Source: Oceanospirillum sp048264105 (lineage in GTDB: Bacteria; Pseudomonadota; Gammaproteobacteria; Pseudomonadales; Halomonadaceae). From it: a stretch of DNA of 64,000 nucleotides. This document shows, one piece after another, positions 53,100-61,076 of the stretch. The stretch spans positions 682,001 through 746,000 of the forward strand of contig JBLXDJ010000001.1 in the NCBI GenBank assembly GCA_048264105.1, given 5' to 3'. The translations under genes and the position numbers were made by a program. The notes below the pieces were generated by a model. The model did no database searches, was not told the DNA's origin, and saw only the letters and a program-made list of their open reading frames with translations. The stretch's first letter is position 1. The number at the start of each line of letters is the position of its first letter.

Positions 53100-55312
53100 G
53101 CGACGCGAACAGCCATACCCTGCAGAGTGAGTTGCTGACTCTGCAACAGGTAAATGACGAAAAACTCAGTTTTATCATCCCAAGCTATCAGCGCCCCTAT
53201 GTCTGGCAGAAAGAGGATATCAGCAAACTGTTTGATGATATCTGCAACGCCTGCAGGCACAGGGAAGGCGAGTATTTTATCGGTACGGTATTGTCTGCCC
53301 GAAGCGCAGAGGAAAATCAGGCAGCTCCGGATGCCCACTGTTACGAACTGATTGATGGCCAGCAACGCACCACCACCCTGATGCTGATCGCTATCGCCCT
53401 TGCCAAACAGGATGTCGCACACCCGATAGTGGATATCCCTTTTGTTGAGAAGCGTGAGGATCATCCCCGTTTACGATTTGCTGTCCGGGATCAGGTTCAG
53501 AGGCTGTTTCAGCAGTTTGTTTTTGACACTAAGGAGGAGGCAGCAATCGATTATGCCGATCCTTACCTGAAGCATCTGAATGTCGGTCTGAAGGTACTCA
53601 GCAGCCGAATTAAAGAGCTGTCCGACGATAAAGCTGAAGCCAACTGCACGGACAATAGCCGCAATGACAAGTCCCTAACGCCACCCAGCCGGAAGGAATT
53701 GGCAGACTATATCTATAAGAAGGTTTGCTGGGTCAACAATATCGTTCCTGCAGGTTTAGATCTTAACCGCCTGTTTACCACCATGAACACCGCTGGGGTG
53801 CAGCTGGAGGCCAGTGATATTCTAAAGGCCCAACTGCTGAAGAAAATTCATAGCCAAAAATCAGAATACGAAGCGATCTGGCTCTGCTGCCAACCGATGA
53901 GTCAGTATTTTGAACGCAATGTGAAACGTCGGTTTCAGGGCACGCAATGGGCGCAGGTTGGCTATAAAGATTTTGCAACCTACGACCCGGAACGGTTTCG
54001 TTTAACACCGGCTGAACACAGTGAGACTGAGCCGAAAGGGCAGGGGCATTCCAGCAATAAGCCGGAAGGCCTAACCATTGCACAACTGGCGGCGATCTCT
54101 TCCTCACAGCCTGACGACAGCAAAGGTCAGAACATCAAAGGAACTGCAAAACCGGATGATGACGATACCTTGCAATGCCGGTCAATCATCGGCTTTCCCT
54201 TGCTGTTGCTCCACGCTTTACGGGTTTATAAGGTACTTGAGCAAATTTCCCAGGAGAAAACGGTACAGGGAACTGCTGAAGGAGACCAATTGTCCGCTAT
54301 TCTGCAGGGTGATATTGACCACCGCCTGCACAGCAAAAACCTGCTGAAAAGCTTTGAACACTTTGAGAAAAATGCCACAGAAGCTCAGGTGAAAGCCTTT
54401 TTTGAAACTCTCTGGCAGGTACGCTTTCATTTTGACGATCAGGTCATCAAGCGGGAACTACTGGCCGATGGTAAAGAGGGCGAATTGGTGCTCAGCACCG
54501 TACCCCCCTCCGTTTCGGGTAGTTTCAGCCGGGAATCGGTAACGGTGAATGCCCTAAGCCAGTTACAGAGCGTGCGTTACTACACCGGCGAACAAAGCGC
54601 CCAATACTGGCTAACGCCCTTTATCGCCCGCCTGATACAGCAAGCAAAACCATTAGAGTGCAGCCTTGGCAGCCAGGCTTTCAATAACAGCATCCAGCTG
54701 CTGGAAACTCTGGACAATCAACTCTCATTGACCACCCTGACGCAGAAAGAGGCCAGCTTTGCACAGGCCAGCCCAGCCCCTGACGTGCAAGCATCTTTGC
54801 CGTTAGAGGTATGGGAGAAAAAGAAGCCCTATTTTCTGCAGGCTCTTGGCGTCCGGTTTGAGCATTACTGGTTTTATAAGCTGGAATCCCTGCTTTGGAA
54901 GAAACTGAAAAACAGCGAGGGCCGGCCGGATGGTAAAGAGGCGGATAAATTTAACGCTTACCGGATTCGTTCCAAAAATTCGGTCGAGCATGTCCATGCC
55001 CAACATGATGAAAATAATCGGCAGTTAAAAAGACATATCCTCGACAGTTTTGGCAATCTGGTGCTGTTGAGCCCAGGGGAAAACTCCAGCTACGGCAATC
55101 AGGATGTTGCAAAAAAAGAGATCGATTTTCTGAAAAAAAACGGTTTTGATTCGCTGAAACTAAGAGAGCTTTTTAAGGCAGCTCCAGATATGAAAAACGG
55201 TCTCACGGCTTTCCATATCCGCCGCCACAGAAACAACATGATTCAACTGCTGACTGAGCATTATAAGCCTTCGGCAACACAAAAAAGCCCACCACAAAAA
55301 CCTAAGCGTTAA
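53096..55312 (+). CDS. DUF262 + DUF1524/HNH-like nuclease, GmrSD-type
   Basis: A 738-residue protein. The N-terminal DUF262 domain has IPSYQRPYVWQKEDI and ELIDGQQRTTTLMLI. The C-terminal 140 residues resemble DUF1524, a His-Me finger nuclease: SVEHVHAQ (catalytic His), FGNLVLLSPGENSSYGN (conserved Asn residues), and a late RRHRNNMI. GTG at 53096 has AAGGAGG upstream and overlaps the previous stop by four bases. The arrangement, a DUF262-only protein followed by a DUF262-DUF1524 fusion, suggests a two-component modification-dependent restriction or anti-phage system. The substrate modification is unknown. Confidence 0.85.
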   Translation: MSDANSHTLQSELLTLQQVNDEKLSFIIPSYQRPYVWQKEDISKLFDDICNACRHREGEYFIGTVLSARSAEENQAAPDAHCYELIDGQQRTTTLMLIAIALAKQDVAHPIVDIPFVEKREDHPRLRFAVRDQVQRLFQQFVFDTKEEAAIDYADPYLKHLNVGLKVLSSRIKELSDDKAEANCTDNSRNDKSLTPPSRKELADYIYKKVCWVNNIVPAGLDLNRLFTTMNTAGVQLEASDILKAQLLKKIHSQKSEYEAIWLCCQPMSQYFERNVKRRFQGTQWAQVGYKDFATYDPERFRLTPAEHSETEPKGQGHSSNKPEGLTIAQLAAISSSQPDDSKGQNIKGTAKPDDDDTLQCRSIIGFPLLLLHALRVYKVLEQISQEKTVQGTAEGDQLSAILQGDIDHRLHSKNLLKSFEHFEKNATEAQVKAFFETLWQVRFHFDDQVIKRELLADGKEGELVLSTVPPSVSGSFSRESVTVNALSQLQSVRYYTGEQSAQYWLTPFIARLIQQAKPLECSLGSQAFNNSIQLLETLDNQLSLTTLTQKEASFAQASPAPDVQASLPLEVWEKKKPYFLQALGVRFEHYWFYKLESLLWKKLKNSEGRPDGKEADKFNAYRIRSKNSVEHVHAQHDENNRQLKRHILDSFGNLVLLSPGENSSYGNQDVAKKEIDFLKKNGFDSLKLRELFKAAPDMKNGLTAFHIRRHRNNMIQLLTEHYKPSATQKSPPQKPKR

Positions 55313-55342
55313 AGCAGTAACCGCTTGTTGAATAGTGAAAAT

Positions 55343-55374
55343 TTAAGCCGCATATCACCCCATCTGCGGCTTAA
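55343..55374 (+). terminator. hairpin after the DUF262 pair
   Basis: TTAAGCCGCA pairs with TGCGGCTTAA around a 12-base loop, 31 bases after the stop. No T-tract follows, so terminator function is uncertain. Confidence 0.4.
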
Positions 55375-55401
55375 TCCAGTAAACTACCCAGCATATTTTT
55401 T

Positions 55402-55686
55402 ATGGGCCTTGTGCACTGCCTGCAGCTGCATATCTTAAAACACATGTGCGAGAAGTACGTTTTCACCTACGACGACGCCAAAATGCTGGAACTGGCCCAG
55501 GCGATGAAAACCATCGTTGACGATACCAGCCAGTACCCGGACTGGAACAACCGCGATGATATTAAAGCCCAGCTGAAAATGGATCTGATCCTGCTGCTGC
55601 ACAAATTTGGCTTCCCGCCCGTGGCCAATGACCACGTTTATAAAGGCGTGCTGGAACAGGCGGTGAATTTTAAAGCGAATCGGTAA
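55402..55686 (+). pseudogene. 3' remnant of a type I restriction hsdR gene
   Basis: The last 80 or so codons resemble the extreme C-terminus of HsdR subunits of the EcoEI type (DUF3387): a MLELAQAMKTIVDD stretch followed by PDWNNRDDIKAQLKMDL, LLHKFGFPP and a VYKGVLEQAVNFK ending. HsdR is normally around 800-1,000 residues, so nearly all of the gene is gone, and no hsdM or hsdS is present. There is no ribosome site before the first ATG, and the first 10 codons look unrelated. It marks loss or replacement of an earlier restriction system. Confidence 0.75.
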
Positions 55687-55711
55687 CGAGAACTTAAACA
55701 GAGGACGTTGT

Positions 55712-57166
55712 ATGTCAGCTAAAAACTTTATTGATGCTCTTACGCGAATGCAGCTAGACCCTGCATTCGAAACCGTTAATCGTTTGGCGGTATCCCGCAA
55801 TGGTCTTGATTATGTCTCTATGACGGAAACTCAGAAATGCGCCATGCTTGAGTGGATGTTAACCCCCAATGAGGGACATGGGCTGGGTGACTATTTTATT
55901 AAAGCTTTGCTCAAGGCGGTGTATCAAAAACTCGATCAGGATACTGGAAGTCAGCAGCGGGCGCTCAAAGCAAAGGTTGATAAAATGGGACTTTGGTATC
56001 CCTACGATGCTTTGAACAGTAATTTTTCAGCTGCATTCGTAACAAAAGAAGTTCCTCTTCCTGGCTTTGAGGGTTCTCGGAACCGGGCTGGGCGTGTGGA
56101 CTTAGTCATTTATGATGAAACTCAGCGCACTCTGATTGTCATTGAACGTAAAGATGGTTCAAGGCTCAGTGATGGCCAGCTTTCAAAATATTATGAACAT
56201 TTCGAAGGTCTTTACCGCGAAAATAATAAAATTGCCCGTTATTACTTATTGTTGGACAGCTACGAGTTGGACCATAGCAAAACAACCGCTGAAGAGGATC
56301 TACGTAATTGGATTCAGCTTGGTGACGATTGGATAAAAGCTGCGATCGATCCGCTATTAGAAAGACAACTAATAGCCAGTGATCTGAGAGAGCAGTTCCG
56401 CTATATCCGTGATTATGTTTTTGGATATTGGAATGAAGATACCGAATCTTATTACAAAAACTACGATAAGACGTTGTTGAGTTTTCTTCATGAAAATCAG
56501 GCTCATTTGGATCAGCTTAACAGTGCCACGATTCAGCCTAAGGATCAGACCGCTGTTACTATCACGGCTATCAACGACGATCAGCTTTTTAATCAGCTAC
56601 TCCCGCATAGCTCTGGTCTCAAGCCCACAGAGCGTCAGGCTCTCGGTCTCTATATGCGCCATATGCAGTTGATACAGGTATTGAATGACTATGGTGCTAT
56701 GAATGTTCTTCAGGGGGCGATAGATCGCGCATTCAGTCATCAGGGGGAAGCCTATTTTGCAAATGAGATTCATAGCGGGCGAGGCTGGCACAGTCTGTTG
56801 CTATGTCCTGCGACTCACATTCCGAATGCCGTGCAATCAATAGAAAATGACTGCTGGCCTTATATGTTAGAAATTGTGTTTAAAGAGGGATCAAAAGCCG
56901 AAGATGCTGAACCAGAGCCTGACACGGTTCAGGTTTGGCTTTACAGTGAACCGGAAACACATCAAGAGCTTAAGCCCTTGGCAGAAAAAGTATGGCAGGT
57001 TTGTAAAACCTATTACCTTGAGAATCCTACAGAACGGAAAATGTCATTCCGCGGGAAGTATCAGCTATTAACCACCTTCGAAGGTAAACAGTCGCTGAAA
57101 CTGGACCCTGAGGGTGGGCTTTACTCTCTGATCGATAATTTCAAAAACATTACCAGCTCACTATAG
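55712..57166 (+). CDS. PD-(D/E)XK nuclease superfamily protein (PDDEXK_4-like)
   Basis: A 484-residue protein. The opening MLEWMLTPNEGHGLGDYFIKAL matches the PDDEXK_4 start in its landmarks (LTPNE-HGLGD). The catalytic core reads GRVDLVIYD (Asp) followed by LIVIERKDGS (Glu-x-Lys). The C-terminal half is an uncharacterised alpha/beta region. AGAGGA lies six bases before the ATG. Its position 25 bases after the hsdR remnant and after the DUF262 pair suggests a defence role, but nuclease activity is inferred only from the core motif. Confidence 0.75.
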   Translation: MSAKNFIDALTRMQLDPAFETVNRLAVSRNGLDYVSMTETQKCAMLEWMLTPNEGHGLGDYFIKALLKAVYQKLDQDTGSQQRALKAKVDKMGLWYPYDALNSNFSAAFVTKEVPLPGFEGSRNRAGRVDLVIYDETQRTLIVIERKDGSRLSDGQLSKYYEHFEGLYRENNKIARYYLLLDSYELDHSKTTAEEDLRNWIQLGDDWIKAAIDPLLERQLIASDLREQFRYIRDYVFGYWNEDTESYYKNYDKTLLSFLHENQAHLDQLNSATIQPKDQTAVTITAINDDQLFNQLLPHSSGLKPTERQALGLYMRHMQLIQVLNDYGAMNVLQGAIDRAFSHQGEAYFANEIHSGRGWHSLLLCPATHIPNAVQSIENDCWPYMLEIVFKEGSKAEDAEPEPDTVQVWLYSEPETHQELKPLAEKVWQVCKTYYLENPTERKMSFRGKYQLLTTFEGKQSLKLDPEGGLYSLIDNFKNITSSL

Positions 57167-57210
57167 CGAGATAGGCTGGTAATCGACGATCCGATTAGAA
57201 TCGATTTGTG

Positions 57211-57271
57211 CCCATTGAAGTCTGTATCCTTAAGATTAACAGGTAACTTTCGCTATACAGGCTTCATTGGG
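57211..57271. repeat. 17-bp imperfect inverted repeat
   Basis: Arms at 57211-57227 and 57255-57271 match in 15 of 17 positions, plus one G-U pair, around a 27-base loop. It lies between the nuclease gene and the copper operon. There is no T-tract; it could be a weak terminator, a regulatory site or the trace of a small mobile element. Confidence 0.5.
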
Positions 57272-57370
57272 TCGCAGCCCAGTGCGCTTTTCCGACCAAC
57301 GCTACCTTTAAAAAATAACTCAACTCACCGGGAACCTTTGTGTAATCAGGTGCTCTGAGACAAAGTTGAA

Positions 57371-57400
57371 TTGACAACTTACTGTTTTTAAAGCTCTAAT
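57371..57400 (+). promoter_or_regulatory. sigma-70 promoter of the copper efflux operon
   Basis: A perfect -35 TTGACA (57371-57376) and TCTAAT (57395-57400) are 18 bases apart, about 30 bases before the first gene. I do not see a clear CueR or CusR box. Confidence 0.5.
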
Positions 57401-57429
57401 TGCGACTCTTTTTGTAGGAAATCAAACGG

Positions 57430-57852
57430 ATGGTTCAAACCCGAACTGCCACATTAATGATTGTCAGCCTGATGCTGAGCCTGATTTTATCAGGTGTTCA
57501 GAGTTCTGTGCTGCATCCTGCATTAATGGACCATGGTTCGGCTTCTATGAATCACAGCTCGGCAATGGCAACTCATAATGAAGCAGCCGTTGATCATCAC
57601 GCTTCCCACGGCATGGATCATTCCGGGGTTAACCTCAGTGATTCACCGTTATCCTCTGCTCATACTGATCATCAGAACTCAGACGATTGTCGTTTGAAAT
57701 GTATTCTGGCGATGTGCGTTTCCGGTAGCGCTGTGTTGTCTGCTGTCGAATTCCACTACCCTCAGGAAGCCACCGTTTTGTCGGCTTCTGTCTCTGTTTC
57801 TCTCACTCAATCCCAGCCTGAAAACCCTTTCCGGCCTCCCATCTCTGCCTGA
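57430..57852 (+). CDS. His/Met-rich exported protein, likely copper-related
   Basis: A 140-residue protein with an N-terminal hydrophobic signal or membrane anchor (LMIVSLMLSLILSG), a His/Met-rich segment with motifs such as MDHGS, MNHSS and GMDHSG (about residues 35-80), then a short hydrophobic stretch with two cysteines (CRLKCILAMC). This resembles small periplasmic copper-binding proteins found ahead of cus operons. I cannot place it in a named family with confidence. AGGA lies about ten bases before the ATG. Confidence 0.7.
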   Translation: MVQTRTATLMIVSLMLSLILSGVQSSVLHPALMDHGSASMNHSSAMATHNEAAVDHHASHGMDHSGVNLSDSPLSSAHTDHQNSDDCRLKCILAMCVSGSAVLSAVEFHYPQEATVLSASVSVSLTQSQPENPFRPPISA

Positions 57853-58099
57853 ATTCGCTTTTTCACGTCTGTAATAACCGCTTTTAATCACTTTTATAGC
57901 GGGAATAAACACAGAACGGGCTAATTGCGTCTTTCGGCATAGGTTTATTCCCCTGTTATATCAGGACGAGCTGATGAGATCTTTCTTTTACAGTCCTGCC
58001 TTGCCCTCAGATCACGCAATTTTCCACTTAACAAAGTGGTACAGGCCGTTCTGCCATAAAGCTTTGAAAAGCACAGCTTTAAAACGACAGGACATTTCA

Positions 58100-59437
58100 A
58101 TGCGTTTTAAAACGTCACCACTGAAAGCATCACTGCTGGCGGCCTTTTGGCTGACCAGCGGATTGGCTCACGCTCAGGTTTCGCCCATTGCGGGCAGTGT
58201 TAAGGATCTGGTGTCAGCAGAAGCTCTGGCGATTGAGCAGGACCCGATGCGTATTAACTATCAGGCTCAGCAGTCACGCTGGCTGGCTGAAGGCACCATG
58301 AAGTCACAGCTGCCGGACCCTATGCTCAAGTTCGGGTTTGCCAACCTGCCGATGGACAATCTGGCGGAAGGTATCGGACTGGATCAGGACCCCATGAGCC
58401 AGTTCAGTGTGGGTTTCTCTCAACCATTTACCCGGGGGGATAGCCGTGAACAGACCCGGAAGGCATTTACTGAAAAGAGCCGCCAGTCACAGTCTCAGCA
58501 AGCATTAAGAGCGCTGGAGGTTCGTTATGCCGTCCGCCAGCTCTGGTATCAGCTGGCTTACAGCCTGAATGCCGAGCAGCTGTTGAAACAGCAGTTGGAT
58601 GCGCTGAAGCAAAACCTTTCTAACGATATGAGCAGCTTTCAGCTGGGTAATCGCCAGAGTCAGGATCTGTTACAGGCAGAACTTCAGCAGGATCGCCTGC
58701 GGGAGAAGCTGCGCGCTAATGAGCAGCAGATTCAGCAGTTACGTGCACAGTTAAGCCGCTGGCTGGGGGAGAGCGCACTGTCGCTGGACCCACGCCATTC
58801 TGCCGAGCTTAAAACACGGGTCAAAGTCCTGTTGAATACGCAGAATGCTCCGGTAAACAGCGGAAAAAATTCTTCCGAGCCGACGCTGGACCGTCTGATG
58901 GCTCACCCGGCAGTCCAAGCCGCCGGACATGAGATCTCATTTCAGGAACACCAACAGGAAATCGCCCGGTCGGCCTATGCCCCTTCCTACAAACTGGATC
59001 TGAACTACGGTTTGCGTAACAGCGAGCTGCCCAATGGCGATAAGCGTTCTGATCTGCTGAGTGTTTTTATCACCATGGATCTGCCGCTGTTTACTGGTCA
59101 GCGGCAGGATCAGGGCTATCGTGCCGCTGTTGAGCAGAAAGCCTCTGCACAGGCGATGCGGGATGATCTTTTGCGCCGCATGCAGGCAGAGGTGCGTTCC
59201 GCACTGGCTCAGCAAAAGCTGCTGGTGCAGCGTATCCGGCTGTATGACACCCGCTTAATCCCACTGGCAAAAGATCAGACTTTAGCGGCTAAGCAGGCCT
59301 ACGAGTCCAACACAGCAGCTTTTTCCCGCTTCATTATGGCTCGGCTGGAAGAGCTGGGTTTGTCACTGGAGCAGGAAAAGCTGAAACGGGATCTGGCGTT
59401 GATCGACGTCCAACTGAATTTCTTACAAGGGCTGTAA
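58100..59437 (+). CDS. cusC: outer-membrane efflux channel, CusC-like (TolC family)
   Basis: A 445-residue outer-membrane factor with a signal peptide ending near LAHA, two repeats of long helices and beta strands (for example QALRALEVRYAVRQLWYQL and the second-half counterpart), as in heavy-metal channels next to CusBA. ATG at 58100 has AGGA seven bases upstream; an earlier in-frame ATG at 57974 would put a long polar stretch before the signal. CusB follows 25 bases later. Confidence 0.88.
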   Translation: MRFKTSPLKASLLAAFWLTSGLAHAQVSPIAGSVKDLVSAEALAIEQDPMRINYQAQQSRWLAEGTMKSQLPDPMLKFGFANLPMDNLAEGIGLDQDPMSQFSVGFSQPFTRGDSREQTRKAFTEKSRQSQSQQALRALEVRYAVRQLWYQLAYSLNAEQLLKQQLDALKQNLSNDMSSFQLGNRQSQDLLQAELQQDRLREKLRANEQQIQQLRAQLSRWLGESALSLDPRHSAELKTRVKVLLNTQNAPVNSGKNSSEPTLDRLMAHPAVQAAGHEISFQEHQQEIARSAYAPSYKLDLNYGLRNSELPNGDKRSDLLSVFITMDLPLFTGQRQDQGYRAAVEQKASAQAMRDDLLRRMQAEVRSALAQQKLLVQRIRLYDTRLIPLAKDQTLAAKQAYESNTAAFSRFIMARLEELGLSLEQEKLKRDLALIDVQLNFLQGL

Positions 59438-59462
59438 CCACAGCCAAAACGAGGATTAAGTT

Positions 59463-61076
59463 ATGAGCAAGCGTTTTATACCTGTGGTTACCCTGCTGGC
59501 AGGCGTTATCGCCGGTGGTGCCGGTGTTCAGTATCTGTTGCCACAAATGCACGGTATCAGTACTGCGGAAGCCAAAGTCTCTGACAGTGGCACTGTTACC
59601 AGTGAAAAAGCAGCGGATGAGCCCCTGTACTGGGTTGCCCCTATGGACCCGAATTACCGCCGGGATAAGCCCGGTAAATCCCCAATGGGTATGGATCTTG
59701 TCCCCGTTTTTGCCAACAAGGGCGAAGATGGTAACAAGGATGACGCACCCGGTACGGTGAAAATCAGCCCTGCCGTAGAGAATAATCTGGGTGTGCGTAC
59801 TGCTGGAGTTGTCTTCGACAATCTGGTTAGCCGCATTCATACCGTGGGGGCTATTTCGCCGGATGAAGAGAGCCAGTGGCAGCTGAACAGCCGTGTTTCC
59901 GGCTGGATCGAAAAGCTTTATGTCAAAGCCGCCGGTGAACCTGTGAAAAAGGATCAGCCTCTGTTCCGCCTTTATTCTCCTGAGCTGGTCAAGGCACAGG
60001 ATGAGCTGATCGGCGCACTGCGCCTTTCTAATGGTCAGGCTATGGTGGCTGCAGCTAAACGCCGATTGAAAGCGCTGGGGATGAGTGAAGCCCAGATTGC
60101 ACAGGTCGCTAAACAGCGCCAGTCGATGCAGGAAGTCACCTTTTATGCCCGTCAGGAGGGTTATCTCAGCCAACTGAATATCCGTGAAGGGGCTTTTATC
60201 TCCCCGGCAACCTCTCTGCTGGAAGTGGTCTCGCTGGACAGTGTCTGGCTTAAGGCCGAGCTGTTTGAGTCTCAGGCCGGTCTGGTCAATGTGGGCGACA
60301 AATCGCGTATCACACTGGATGCCTATCCGGATCAGGAGTGGCAGGGTGAAGTGGACTTTATCTACCCGGAGCTGAACGGGGAAAGCCGCACCCTGGTGGT
60401 GCGCCTGAAGATCCCGAATCCGGGGCAAACCCTGCGCCCGAATATGTTTGCCCGGGTTGAGATGCAATCTGCCGCAGAAGCACCCACGCTTCTGATCCCT
60501 CGTGAAGCCCTGATTCGCTCAGGCACGCTGAATCGTGTCGTGGTGGCGCTGGGGGATGGCCGTTTCCGTTCAGTCAGAGTCGATGCCGGTCGTGAAAATG
60601 GCACTCAGGTTGAGATTCTCGATGGTCTGCTGCCGGGACAGAAAGTGGTGACTTCGGCTCAGTTTCTGCTGGATTCCGAGTCCAGCCTGACTGCGGATCT
60701 TAGCAGACTGGCGTTCTCACAGCAGACTGATCATTCGGGTATGAATCATCAGGGTATGGATCACTCTGCCATGGGACACGGCTCGATGAATCACGAAGGC
60801 ATGAATCATAGCGAAATGAACCACCAGAGCATGAATCATCAGGGTATGGATCATTCGGCCATGGGGCATGGCTCAATGGATCACAGCACGATGAGCCACG
60901 AAGGCATGAATCATAGCGGTATGAACCACCAGAGCATGAATCACGAGGGTATGGATCATTCCCAGATGGGGCATGGTTCAATGGATCACGGCTCGATGGG
61001 TACTCCGACACCGTTGCCAGCGCCGACTAAAGATGATGAGGATCTGGACTGGCTGGATCTGGAGGAAGATCTATGA
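59463..61076 (+). CDS. cusB: CusB-like periplasmic adaptor with long Met/His tail
   Basis: A 537-residue membrane-fusion protein. A membrane anchor is followed by a heavy-metal-binding domain with the YWVAPMDPNY and SPMGMDLVP landmarks (about residues 59-82), then the lipoyl, hairpin and beta-barrel parts typical of CusB. The C-terminal 110 residues contain 17 tandem M-x-H-x-x pentapeptides, far more than usual. These would bind Cu(I) or Ag(I) and perhaps store it or pass it to CusC/A. The stop overlaps the CusA start (ATGA). Confidence 0.9.
   Translation: MSKRFIPVVTLLAGVIAGGAGVQYLLPQMHGISTAEAKVSDSGTVTSEKAADEPLYWVAPMDPNYRRDKPGKSPMGMDLVPVFANKGEDGNKDDAPGTVKISPAVENNLGVRTAGVVFDNLVSRIHTVGAISPDEESQWQLNSRVSGWIEKLYVKAAGEPVKKDQPLFRLYSPELVKAQDELIGALRLSNGQAMVAAAKRRLKALGMSEAQIAQVAKQRQSMQEVTFYARQEGYLSQLNIREGAFISPATSLLEVVSLDSVWLKAELFESQAGLVNVGDKSRITLDAYPDQEWQGEVDFIYPELNGESRTLVVRLKIPNPGQTLRPNMFARVEMQSAAEAPTLLIPREALIRSGTLNRVVVALGDGRFRSVRVDAGRENGTQVEILDGLLPGQKVVTSAQFLLDSESSLTADLSRLAFSQQTDHSGMNHQGMDHSAMGHGSMNHEGMNHSEMNHQSMNHQGMDHSAMGHGSMDHSTMSHEGMNHSGMNHQSMNHEGMDHSQMGHGSMDHGSMGTPTPLPAPTKDDEDLDWLDLEEDL
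60741..60995 (+). repeat. 17 tandem M-x-H-x-x-coding units
   Basis: Seventeen consecutive 15-base units encode MNHQG, MDHSA, MGHGS and close variants, with a higher-order repeat of six to seven units. The DNA identity between blocks suggests recent expansion by slippage or recombination. Confidence 0.9.

Noticed and set aside
59334..60467. Minus-strand frame of 377 codons opposite cusC/cusB
   Set aside because: Antisense to two well-supported overlapping-family genes, crosses their boundary and shows no domain; a coding shadow.
60741..60995. CRISPR-like array
   Set aside because: The 15-base units are contiguous, in frame and encode Met/His pentapeptides; there are no spacers.
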